Shown: positions 21,032 through 32,340 of the stretch, piece by piece
Position numbering within the stretch: the stretch's first letter is position 1
Layout of the letters: every line of letters begins with the position of its first letter
NCBI RefSeq assembly: GCF_030936135.1
Contig: NC_082603.1
Location: forward strand, 26,068,880-26,132,879
DNA: 64,000 nt
Direction: 5' to 3'
From: Gavia stellata
Lineage: Eukaryota; Chordata; Aves; Gaviiformes; Gaviidae
Position numbers and translations under genes: made by a program
The notes under the pieces: model-generated
The model's input: the letters and a program-made list of their open reading frames with translations, nothing else
What the model was told of the DNA's origin: nothing
The model's database searches: none

Positions 21032-24000
21032 ATGGGGTGCTTCACCTTTATCAAGGTCATGATGATCCTCTTCAACCTGGCCATATTTGTAAGTGCACCC
21101 CAGCTGCTGTCCTGCCCGGGGGGGCCGAGCCTGGCAGCCACCTCGTCCGCCCCGGGAAACGGGGGTGCGAGAGCAGCGCCTGGGGAGCACCCTGAGCCAG
21201 GCGTGGGGTGGGCAAAGCCTGCCCGTGTGGGCTCTCCTGCCCCTCCGTGTCCCTTTCTGTGGGGGATTGTAGGCACTTGGGCGCGGGTGGGACTTGCGCT
21301 CCTGGGACCCCGGTGGGGTGTGAGATCTGGTCTCTGGCCCCGAGCTGAGGACTGGAGCCCTGGGCTTGCGGGGGTCTCTCGCTCCAGTGGTGTGCCCAGC
21401 TCTGGCCAAAGCCCAGGGGACTGTGCTGGGCTCTAGGGACAGTGGCTGTTGCATCAGCCACCCGTGTCCTTGCCTGTGTTAAAGCGCTGGTGAGGGGTGC
21501 CGTGTGCCCCAGAGCAGGGGGGTTTGCTGGGTCCCTGCCTGGGGGGCTCTGTCTCTGTAGGGGGGCTGCCCATGTGCATGACAGCAACCTGTGGTGTTGC
21601 GGGTCTTGGATATCGGGGGTCTCCGTAGCACACACAGCCTCTTCTCCCACCCAGGGCAAAGGGTAGTGGAGCTCCTGAGAGCTACCCTGGCTCTGCAGGA
21701 GCAATGGAGCCACCTGGAAGGGGGTGCAGTGGGATATAGCCTTGGGAAGGGGGGGTGCAGAGCCTCCAGGCTTGCCCTGGTGAAACACTCCCTCCATGAA
21801 GCTCCTGCCAGGACTTGGGGCTGGTGGGGAAGGTCGAGGGGGTGGCGGGCAGGGCTGGGGCAGGCCGGAGGCAGCCCTGAGCTGACCTTGCTGGGAGCGT
21901 GTGAATGTCTGGGGCCAGGGGCTGCCCGGCTGTTCCCCTGGGTGAGGAGGCAGCTTCCCCGGATAGAGGAACTTGTGGCCGCGTGATGGTGGCCAGAGTC
22001 TGAGCTGGCTATGTGGGCTTCTCCGGGGTCAGGGGGTGGCTGGTGGCACTGCTGGCTTGGCAGCCCTGCATGGGGGTTTCTGCTCTGCTGCTGGCACCGA
22101 AATGCCTTGGGCTGGGGAATGGGGCAGCTGTGACACCACAGATGGGGATGTGCTGGTGGTGGGGTGTGTTTTGGGGTAGTGATCCACCCAGCCACCCCAA
22201 GCGTGCGGGGGCAACGCCCTGCGCTGCCCTCGGTGGCCACAAAGTCTTGCTTTGGTACGGTGGAAACTTGCAGAGGGGAGAAATACCTGTGCCAGGACCT
22301 TCCCCAAATCCCAGATCTCTGCCTGCCTGGGAGCTGACATTGTCTCTCTCCTCCCAGCTTGGTGGCGGGACCCTCCTGGGAGTTGGCATCTGGGTCACAG
22401 TGGATGGTCAGTCGTTCCTGGATATATTTGGGGCGCTTTCCTCTAGCGTCCTGCAGGTTGTGAATGTGAGCTACTTCCTCATCGTCATTGGTGCCATCCT
22501 GATGGCGATCGGCTTCCTCGGGTGCTGCGGTGCCCAGAAGGATAGCAAGTGTCTCCTGATGATGGTATGGACCTGACTTACCTCCTTATCAAGCCTCTTT
22601 TGAGCGGGGTGTCTGGTGGGGAGATCTGAGGGACAGACAGATTTCTCTGTGGAGATGTGATCCTTGGATGTGCCCATGTGGTGGAAGGCTGGGCAGACCT
22701 TGGAAAGGCAATGCTGGACCCAAAGTCTGCCCTGGGCAGGGGTGAAAGGAAGCAGAAGCTGGTGCTGAGCAGAGGTCTCTCTTGGAGCATGTCTGGAGAG
22801 ATCAGCCCCATGCAGACGGAGGGTTGGAGGACTCCAAGGTTGTGCTGCTTCTGCCTTGGAGCAGAGCTGAAGTCAATAAGACAGGGCTTGAGCCCTGAGG
22901 TAGGGTCCTGCAGCCCTTGAGAAGCAGATGGGTTCCTGGGGGCCCTGTGGACTCTGGCTGTTGCTTTGACCTCCCTCCCTTTGCTGTATCCTAGTTCTTC
23001 TCGGTGGTGCTGATCATCTTCATTGCCGAAATTGCTGCTGCCGTGGTGGCTCTGGTCTACACAGGTCTTGTGAGTGGCATATCTGAGTCTCGGGTTGGGC
23101 TAATCTGGGACCTGTCCCACCCCTTGGGAAAACAGGAGACTTTTAAGGGGCTGGCAGTGCTGCCCATGGATGGGGAAGCTGAGAGGTGGGCACTGCTGCA
23201 GGAGGAAGGGATGCTGGTCCCTGCTGGCACCAGCTACGTGGGCAGGCTGGGGCAGCCTGGCTTGGGTGAGGTTGGAGAGAACAGGGGTTCCCATTGCCCT
23301 AGAGAAATGAAGATTTGGTACAAGTTTCACCCACTTCTTTCTTTCAAAACCCTTAGCCCAGTACCAGCTGAGGCTTGACGCCTTTCTAGCTCTGATGGTA
23401 GGAGCCACAGGGGAGAGGCAGTCCCTAATGCTTCATGCTGAGCAAATTCAACCCCTTATTAGGCACCCGAGAAACCACCTGGGGAGAAAGGTGACTGTTC
23501 CCACCCTTGTGGACTTTGCCTCATTAGGCACAGGAGAAGTCAACCGCAGGGCAAGCATCATTCCTGGCTCCTGCAGTTATGCTGCTTATCAGATGACTCA
23601 CAGGTCATAAATGACCACGGTGCCATAAAGCACTGGTTAGTGGAGAAGAGGCCACGCTGTCCTCGGGACAAAGGGACACGGTGTGACATGCTCCTGACCA
23701 TGCTGGGTCTGGTTGGTCTCTTCCCTATGGGCTGAGACCAGTACAGGGGTTCTCAGCTCTGTGGTGCTCCCCAGAACTTTCTCTGATGGTGTTTCTCTGC
23801 CTCTTCTTCCAGGCAGAGACACTGCTGACGGCTGTGGTGACTCCTCTCCTGAAGGAGAAGTACGGGACAGATAAGAGTCTCACGCACATCTGGAATGTCA
23901 CCATGACAGAGGTGCGCTGCACCCTGGGGCTCCCACCTGTGGGTCAGGATGCTCCCAGCACAGGCTTGGTGGTGCACACCTGGGTGGGCCAGTGGGATGG

Positions 24001-25337
24001 GAATGGGGACACCATCGCAGTCCTGGATGTGGTGAGCTGTCACCACCCCATCAGCTTCCCAGGTGCCTGGGACCTACCCGCTTTGGATCTACTGGTCCCA
24101 TGGCTGGGGTGAGAACTGTGCATGCTGGAGTGTGAGGCAAAATCCTGGTCCCAAGAAGGCAATTGAGCACCCCCCCAGAGATGAGTTGACCTGGGTGACC
24201 CCCCTCCATGGAGCAGTGGGGTCCAGACCATGTCTGACCCAGGAGGGAGACCTGCAGGATGCTCTCCCCATCCCTTCCTCTCTCTCCCTCTTAGGTCCAT
24301 TGCTGTGGCCTGAATAACTACACAGACTTCACCGACTCCCCCTGGCATAAGGAACAGGGAACCTACCCAGAGCCCTGCTGTAGGAACTTGCAGCCCTGCA
24401 ACGACACGCTTGCCGCAACAGAAGAAGTCCCGGTACGGACACGCCAGTGGCTCTTGCCTTCTGGCAGAGCCTGATTTGGGGTGTGCCCTGGCACAGGGAG
24501 GGAGATCTGTCCTGCAGCTCCAGCCCCAGCTCTGGACATGGTGGTCCCATGGGCTTTAAGTCCTGGGGGATGCTGTGGTGGCCTTGGCTTCTCCCTGGTG
24601 GAGACAAGCAAAGATGCTACCATTGCTCCGGTCCTAAAGGGAGCTCTGCAGCAGGGTGGCATGCCTGGAGCTGAGCACGAACCCAGGCACCACTCTGTCT
24701 TTTTGGGTGATTTCCCTGCCTCTTCCCCTCCTCCCCCCCAATACTGTGCTTTGGACTGAGAAGCGGCTGAGGTGAGTTGCCCCCTGAAGCCTGCAGACCT
24801 TCTCCATGGCTGTGCAGCTCTAGGCTGGAGAACTGTACCTCCCTTTCTGGCGACGTTTTGCCCCAGAAGTTGGGAGATCGCTACCCCTTGCTCATCCTCA
24901 CCTGCCTGGTTGCCTTCTGCAGGGTTGTTTCAGTCAGATCTTGGAAGAAATCAGGACTAATGCAGGTGTGGTGGGTGGTGTGGCAGCTGGCATTGCTGCC
25001 TTGGAGGTGAGTGCCTGAGCATCACTGTGGTGCCTCCTCCTCCTTGTACCTGGAGGTGAGCGGTGGGGCTGGGACCAGCCTGGGTGGCTGAGGGGCTGCA
25101 GGGGGCTGGTGCAGCCCCATGGACCACCATATGCCCCAGGGTGGCTACTGAGCCTTCTTCCCTGGGCACACCCAGCTCTTCCTCCTTATGTGCATGGGAT
25201 GGATGCTACGAGCTGTGACCCAAACCCATGCTGGGTGGGGGGGACACACTTAGGTGGGCTGACTTGCCTCTTGTCATCCCTAGGTTGCGGCCATGGCGGT
25301 TTCCATGTACCTGTACTGCCAGCTGGATCAGAAATGA
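21032..25337 (+). CDS. TSPAN1: TSPAN1, tetraspanin-1
   Basis: Tetraspanins organise membrane microdomains; TSPAN1 is an epithelial member. Seven coding exons: 21032-21088, 22358-22564, 22995-23069, 23813-23911, 24295-24432, 24923-25006 and 25284-25337 (57, 207, 75, 99, 138, 84 and 54 nt), all phase 0 with GT-AG introns, giving 237 residues against 241 in human. The start has A at -3 and G at +4. Four membrane segments lie near residues 9-32, 53-78, 87-111 and 205-231. GFLGCCGA follows TM2. The large loop has the CCG motif (149-151) and six cysteines (149, 150, 174, 175, 181, 194). Sequons are N141-V-T, N154-Y-T and N182-D-T. Identity rests on [28 protein letters not shown] and [11 protein letters not shown], all close to human TSPAN1, plus synteny. 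Confidence 0.96.
21089..22357. other. TSPAN1: TSPAN1 first coding intron
   Basis: This 1.27-kb GT-AG intron interrupts TM1 after residue 19, the usual tetraspanin position. Nothing else was recognised in it. The other five coding introns are 277 to 743 bp and equally featureless. Confidence 0.85.
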
Positions 25338-26060
25338 CCCCACGAGGCAGGAGGATGATCTGCCCCCCCACCATGCCGGGGTACACCCAAGGTGTGCCAT
25401 GCTCTCGGGGGGACCTCATTGCTCCCTGGGCCTGATGCTGTCTTGTGCACTGTGATTTATATCTGTGTTTTGATCTACTGAGCTGGGATCTGTAGAGTTT
25501 GTGTATATTTTTGTACTGATACAGCACACTGAGTCTGTACATAGAGATCTGGGCTGTTTTTGAAGGGAGGGGGGGAAATCTGTTTGGTCTGTTTGGGAGA
25601 TAAAGCGGCACAGGGGCTGATCAGGGCTGCTGATCCGGCAGTGGCACAGCGATGCCTTGATAAACCCTTGCAGGTCTGTACTGTACCTCTCCCACGCTGT
25701 CCCCATGGTGTCCCTGTGCGGGGGCTGGCAGGACAAGGGGGCTGGCACTGGGGCTGGTCTGTGCCCCACTGCAACGTTCCATTGAACTGGGGCTGGTGCC
25801 CAGCCTTGGTGTTGTAGGTGGTAACTACACCCTCACATGGGCATGTATCTACCCCTACACCCATTTTCTGCCAGTCCTGACCTTGTCACTGTGTTGTCCC
25901 CTAAAAGAGGTGCTGGCTGGTGTCTCCCTGCCCTGGCATGACGACAGCCCTGTTGGTTCCTGGCCCTGCAGTGGCCGGGGCTGCGCTGTACTCCCTGTCA
26001 TTTCATGGCTGAGCCCCTCTCCATGTTGTAAAGAAAAATAAATTTTTCATCTTGGATACA
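25338..26060 (+). other. TSPAN1: TSPAN1 3' UTR with poly(A) signal
   Basis: After the TGA at 25335-25337 the sequence stays noncoding to a canonical AATAAA at 26037-26042, which would give a 3' UTR of about 720 nt. A second AATAAA near 26,096 could serve a slightly longer form. The end point is estimated. Confidence 0.75.
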
Positions 26061-29000
26061 AATGATTTTCTGGAGTCGATCTCAGTGCTGCCTTCAATAA
26101 ATAGCCTCTGCCTGGGGAGCACAGCAGGGCGGGGGGCTGCCTTGCCTTCCCCCCAGCCCCATGCAGGCAGCGCAGCCCTGCCTGCAGCCTGCCTGCCCTC
26201 CCTCCACTGCGGTTTCTCACCTGCTTGGTGCTTGGAAACAAGCAGCCCGGTGGTGTTTGCACAACAGCCAGGGAGTGGTGGGGGCTGCTGTTACCCTTGC
26301 AAATTCTCCCTGCCCTCCGTGCCAGCCGCTGCTCCCTCGGTAACGCCAGTTCACAGACTGAGCAACAGCTTGACTTGAAAGGCAGGGCTGGCTCAGGGGG
26401 GTTTGTACTGGTGCCGGTGTCCCCATCAGCCCCAGGAACCAGAAATGGGGTGCTTGGGGTGGTGAGGGGGAGTGGGTCCTGCCAGCCCTATCTCCGAGCA
26501 TCTCCATCCCCCAGCATTGTCCCACACCGCCTGTGTGATGCACCCATAGTCCCTCTGTGCATAGGGATGGTGGGAGGTCACAGGCAGGTTGGGGGGTTTC
26601 CAGCCACCCCCTTTCTCCAGCACTGCTCCCTCCCTGCCTTTGGCACCACCCCACCTTGAGCATCCACTCACTGTGCCTCAGTTTCCCCATTTCAAAAGCA
26701 AGGCCAAGGTGGGTAGTTTGGGGGGGTGGGTGTTGTCAAGGGCTGCTTCACCCCATTTTTGACATGAGGCTCTCTACCTCCCCGTTTGTGAGGCACAGCA
26801 CTGGGGTGGTGGCGATGAAGGACAGGGCGATCAGCAGCGGGGCAGGAGGCCAGTGTGCAAACAGCCTCCCCGCGCACCGCCTCGCTCCATGCCCGCCATG
26901 GCACCCCCTTATCAGCTCCTGCACTGGGTACGAGCCTGCACCAGGGCACCGTTGTGGCCCCTTGGGGTCCGGCATCTCCCCAGAGCCACCCAGCACCCAG
27001 CATGCTGGCAGGAGCAGCCGGGTGGCAATGGGACCCGCTCCCCGCCCCAGGTGACTCAGTCCTGGGGATGTGGGTTCTGGCTCTGCCCCATGGCAAGCCG
27101 TGGGGGAAAGCTGCCAGAAAATGGCCTTCTCTTCCTCCTTCTGGTTGGGTGAATGTCCTGGTTCTACCATAAACCAACAACCTCATGGGTGATGTCAGGG
27201 TTTTTATTCCTCTTTTACCTCTCTGAGCACATGGGAGTCGCGTGGACCCTGGTGCTGCCCAAATCCCTTCCTGGAGGTGTTGTGATGCGCAGGAGCCATG
27301 CCGGTGCCAAAAGGCACCAAGCACTGCCAGTTGGCACTGAGCTGGGCACCCCGGGGCATGCCTGGCCTGGCCGTGTCCCCCTCTGCTCCCTCTTTTTGGG
27401 GCTGCCTTGCAAAGCTGGCTCCTTTTGCCATCACCGCCGCGGGCTGGAGCGGGCTCGGGGGCGACGCGGGGCTGGCCAGAGGCTCCCGGCTTCGCACCTC
27501 TTCCCTGCCACGGGGTTTCTCCAGGTCAGGGCAGGCAGTTTCTGTGGCGCTGAGTTTGGGCAATACCTCTGAAACCACCGGCTAGTTTCCTCCCCTCTGC
27601 CTGCTGGGGAAACTCGAAGGACCGGTTTCTCCTCCCGGATGCGATTCCTCCCCGTCGTCCTTCCCAGCTCTCAGCTCCCTTGGCAGCTGAAGGGCAACAG
27701 CGGAGCAGCGGGGGGTAATCCAGGCTGGTGCAGCCTCTCCTGTGCTCCTGCTGAGCCTCTGCCCTCTGTTTCCCACTGCCCAGGCACTGCCAGAGCTTCT
27801 GGGCTCCCTGGAGGAGACCCCATCCCAGCTGGACCCCACCAGTGCCGGGACACACCTCAGCCCACCACCCGTCCCCACCAATCCATGTGGGTGCCACCAG
27901 GCATCTCCGCACCTCGTAACCCTTAGGCTTGCCTGATTCTCCCAGGCTGGCACCCGGGGTGCCTGGCAGCACCCCAAAAGCTGACAGTTGTGCCATCAGA
28001 GCGCAAGACCAAAAAGTCCCCGGGAGCATGTGGTAGCAAACAGAAACTTCCTTATTGCCCCCGGGAAGGCGTCCTTGGGCTTGAGGTGCCTGAGCAGCTG
28101 ACGTGATGGGGTGCGTGTGTCGGCGTGGAGGGGTTCCTCTTTTCCACCCATGACGCAGGGTCAGGGAGAGCAGGAGGATAAAGTCTCCCTGGCAGGGACT
28201 GCAGGCAGCAGGCAGCACCCTGCCACCCGCCAGAGCCCGGGTCACTGCTGTCTCTGGCCACATACCCTCTGGTGCTCCCTGGTCCGTGGGTTGTGCCCTG
28301 CTCCACTCCACCGCGGGCAATAACCCCCTGGGTGGGTGCCGACCAGCCTGGCCAGCCGGTGTGGGCAGAAACCCCCTGGGATGGGCAGAGCCGGTGGAAG
28401 CGAAGGGAAGGGTGGCTGAGCCTGGGGGCAGACTTTGCTTTCCTCCTGGGTCGGGTTTGCCCCTCTCGCGGCTGGGAAGGTGATGAGGATGGCGGGGAGA
28501 GAACCAGTTGTGCAGGGGGATGCTGGGCAGCAGAGCTGGGGTCAGCATCAGGTTGGGCTCAGCAAACGGGCGGTGTTTGGTCCCTGTGCTCCGGGGTTTG
28601 CTCTGTACAGGGAAACAGGGGTGCACACAGGCCCCTGCCCACCCGGAGCCCCTGGGAGCGATGTGGCATCTCTGGCCTCATCCAGTCTGCTGTGTCCCCA
28701 CAAGCCCCCATGTGATGGGTACCATCCTGATGTCACTGTATTGCCCCCTCCTGCAGCAGCCTTGGACCTTCTCCCTGTGGGAAACAGCCACTTTCGGAGC
28801 CCACATGGGGAATTTCCCCCAGCTTGGGGAGGGGGATGGCTTAAGGCTGAGCTGCTCTCTTGGTGGCACTAAGGAAGGGGCTGGTACGTGGGCTGTAGGC
28901 TGGACTGGGTGGGGTGGATCCGGCCCCCCGGCAGCCTCCTGCCAGGTGGTGTGTTTAGGCTCCCCACGAGCACAGGGTGGGGAAAGTGAGGGGCTGGAGC

Positions 29001-32000
29001 CCCCAGCCATATGGGGAAGGCAGATACCTGAAGAGCTGCCTTTCACCCCGGCAGCCCCATGGAGTGCTGGCTCATGTGTTGCCCCACCATGATGGGTGCC
29101 GTGCATGGGCCAAAGTCTCAGGAGGTTTGCGGGACGCATTCGCCACCAGCATCACGTGCCCTGGTGCACAAAGGGCAAAACCCTGCGTGGCAGAGGGGTG
29201 TGTGCTGGCAGGGACCAGGTAGCACTCAGAGTTTTAGGAAACGAGCTGCCCCCTCCCTCCTGGGAATTGGTTTTGGTGGGGAACAGGGTCGTCATGAGCA
29301 GGAGGAGGAATCGTAGCTCTTCGGGTTTGTGCTGATAAAGGCAGTGAATGGGAACCAAAAGCAAACTCATCTGGCACCAGCTGCCCAAGGAGTGCCCGCC
29401 TGCAGTAACAGCCTGGCCAGGACGTTCCCGATTGGGGAGGAGAGGACGTCCTTGAAGGGCACAGGCTGGCCCAGGGGAAGAAGTGAGGCAATGGCACACA
29501 TTGGCACAGCCTTCCTCCCTGGCTCCCCTTCTCCTCCTCCCTGCCCCAGAGATAAACCATCCTGTGTGCCCACCCAGCCCCAACGGTGCTTTCTGGGCAG
29601 CTCCGTGCCCCAGTTATTTATCGGGATAACAGAGGAGGCAATGGAAGGACTATGCAAAAGGCAGCAGGCAGGAGCTGATATTAAACCTGGGGCATTAATC
29701 ATTAACACCGCACTGGGCAGGACGCGGCATAATAACCATCACGGCAACAATCCCGGGTACCCAGTTGAAGATTAATTCGCCGCCAGGCTTTGTTAGGTCC
29801 GGGCAGAAGAGGTGGCAGCCCCGGACTGGGAGGCACAGCAGGGGATGGGGACAGGGATGGGCTGGGTGCAGGGGAAGGACCCCCTGCAGCCAGGACCAAG
29901 GGGAGAAGCCAAGCAGAGCCCCTTCCTGGGAGTGGTTTGGGCACCCTGGCGTTGCAGGGCTCTTTATAACGCAGAAGGTGCTGAAAATTGGGGATCAGCT
30001 CCCTGAGCTGCGATGTAGGTGGCTTGGGCACAGAATCACTGCCTCCCTCCCATGCAGGGATGGGGACAGGGCCAGCACACCCTAAGCGCTGGCGTCCCTC
30101 CAGCGCTGAGATCCCTCCATCCGAGAGGACCGTGTCTGTTATCCTGGCGGATGCCGGCCAGAGGGTGCTTCTCTCCATCTGTGGGGCACTGAGGGACTGA
30201 TGTGCCACAGGAAGGGTCAGCCTGGACTTTGTCACCCACATCACAGCCCATCATCCACTCCCCGCCACCCCGGCACAGAGATCCCCACCAAACAAGCACA
30301 ATGCATAAAAATAACCACCACCAGAAATGATGCAAAATTCCCCTTCCCCCCCTGCAAGCTCCGGAAAGGTCAAGTTTCATGCCAAGGCTATTTTGCTTTT
30401 GTTTAATTATCAGCCAGCTCCTGGGATGTGGAGCAGCCCGGACAGGTTCTCATTTGTATGTCTACACAAAGTGAGGCAGGCTGGGCTGTGGGGGGCCTGC
30501 GCGGGGCTGGGCGAGACCTGGGAACCGGCAACTTGGGCAGCACGTGCTAAAGCTGGTGCCGCGTGGGGCTGAACCGTGGGAGCTGGCTGGTTGGGCTTCC
30601 CACGGGGGGCAGGTGTTGGGCCAGTTGCCTGTCCGGCTTCCGGACATCCAGGGATGCTCCAGCACCTCTGGGCTGAGCCAGGAGGTGAGCAGGATGGGGA
30701 GCAACCTGACTGCCCCAAGAAGCCCCATCAGGCAATGAACCTCCACATCACCATCACCCGCAGGCGATGAGCCAAAGCTCTCCAGCAGCTTGGGACAGGC
30801 ACTCCCCTTTGAGGGGGTTAACCTGCTTTTAGCATCACCCCTCTGTTTTGGGAGGGAATGCTCCTATAAATGCAGCAGTTTGCAAACGCCAGTCCCTCGA
30901 GGTGGGCAAGATGTGGCAGGTCTCAAACCTGAGTCCGCATCACCTTGCGGGGCTCTGCCCATGGGTATCAGACCCAGAAGCTGGATCCTCCCCTTGCCCA
31001 CAGTGCCCTGGCAGGGGTGCAGCTCTGCAGGGTTTGGCCTCGGTGGGAGGCGGATGCGGATGCGGATGGGGAGGCTGCCAGGAGGTGAGAGCACTCTCCA
31101 GCGCTGCCAAGCAAAGCTCCTGGAGCTGGGGGGAAAGTCTCTGGCAAGGGGGTGCCCCCCCAAAAGCTGTGCCTGGCCCCGGGGAGAGAGTGGGAGTCAC
31201 GAAGGCAGAAGCCCAGCCTGGCTGCAGGGAGCGGGCAGGGGAGCAGGAGGCAGCTGGTCCGTGCTGGTGGCCAACACCCTCCCATTGCAGTTTCATTTGG
31301 GTCCTGTGGTCTCTGGTCCAGAAACTGGTGCACCCCCAGCCCTCCCAGGGCTCCCTGCCCCTTGGGGGCAGAAATTTGGAGAGGTCATGTGGGCCTCCTG
31401 CAAAAGGCACCCACACGGATCTGGGATGCTCTGCAGCTATTTTTTCTCACTGCAGGACCAAGCCAGCTCCTCGCCTGGCTTCGCTTCGCCCCTGCCTGCA
31501 CCCACCCCCATTGGGAGGAGCAAAGGCTGCTGTGCTGCCGAGATGGTTTTGCTGGAGGTCCCTCCTGCAGCCCCTGCTTTTGCTTTGCCATGCCCAGCCA
31601 CAACCAGGCAGGGGCTGGACAGCTGGGGAGCCCTGCTATGGCAGGACATGAGTTGTCAGGTGTCAGCTCCAGCTGTGGCTGGCTGATGGCAGGGGCCTGG
31701 TCCCCTCCAGCTACAACGTCCCTTACTTCTGCTGTGACCTTAGGCAGGAGGTCCTTATTTCAGGACCCCATTTCCCTCAAAGGAAAGCAAGCCAAATCCC
31801 TTGGGAGAGGCCCAAAATGCAGTCCAGCCCTGTGCGGCTGAGATTGGTGGATGGCGTGGTGCAAGTGCGGGGGCTGGCAGCTCGCTGCCCCCATCTCAGG
31901 ATGAGCAGCCACTTCACCCTACTGACCCCCAAAGGGACACCAAGCCAGGAGCCGAGGGCCACAGGTCTGTATTTCTCAAGGGATGGCAGCTGGAGGCGCC

Positions 32001-32340
32001 AGGGGGAGCATCGGAGCTGATTACGCCAGGCAAGAGGCCCCAGGCAGTTGGTCAGAGTTTCGGTTGGTTACTGAAGATAAAAATGATAAAGTTTGAGGAG
32101 GAAACGGTTCACAAACCTGCGCCAGCCGCTCTGGCACCACATGGCACGGCACGGAGGACCTCTGCTGGCATGGGAACCACAGGGCAGGGCCCCGGGGCCA
32201 CTGTTAGCCCATGGCTAGCCCTGCAGTGCACAGGGCAGAGATACCACAGAGGACAGGGTCTGTCCTTTCCAGGCACGTGGCCAGAGCTGGGGACCCCAGC
32301 CCTTGGCCACACGAGGCCAGCCATGAAACACACGAGGCTC
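26061..32340. other. Intergenic region between TSPAN1 and POMGNT1
   Basis: The two genes converge here and no exon was recognised. It holds an AT-rich island with GATA and HNF1-like sites (29,610-29,780), a smaller AT-rich island (30,360-30,480), a small CpG cluster (27,430-27,510), and long but unassignable frames at 27,526-28,626 (minus, 366 codons) and 30,790-31,686 (plus, 298 codons). Confidence 0.6.
29610..29780. promoter_or_regulatory. AT-rich island with HNF1-type palindrome and GATA pair
   Basis: CATTAATCATTAAC at 29693-29706 is one base from the HNF1 consensus GTTAATNATTAAC. TTATCGGGATAA at 29618-29629 is an inverted pair of GATA cores. ATAATAACC and GATTAATTCG follow. Such clustering in a GC-rich background suggests an enhancer, perhaps of TSPAN1, which is expressed in epithelia. 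The role is inferred. Confidence 0.45.

Noticed and set aside
20486-21436. 316-codon plus-strand frame across the TSPAN1 first exon
   Set aside because: It runs through the predicted splice donor and intron in a CpG island. The true TSPAN1 start at 21,032 splices out at 21,088.
30790-31686. 298-codon plus-strand frame (with a 267-codon frame overlapping it)
   Set aside because: Several overlapping frames are open at once, as expected for stop-poor GC-rich noncoding DNA, and none has a recognisable motif.
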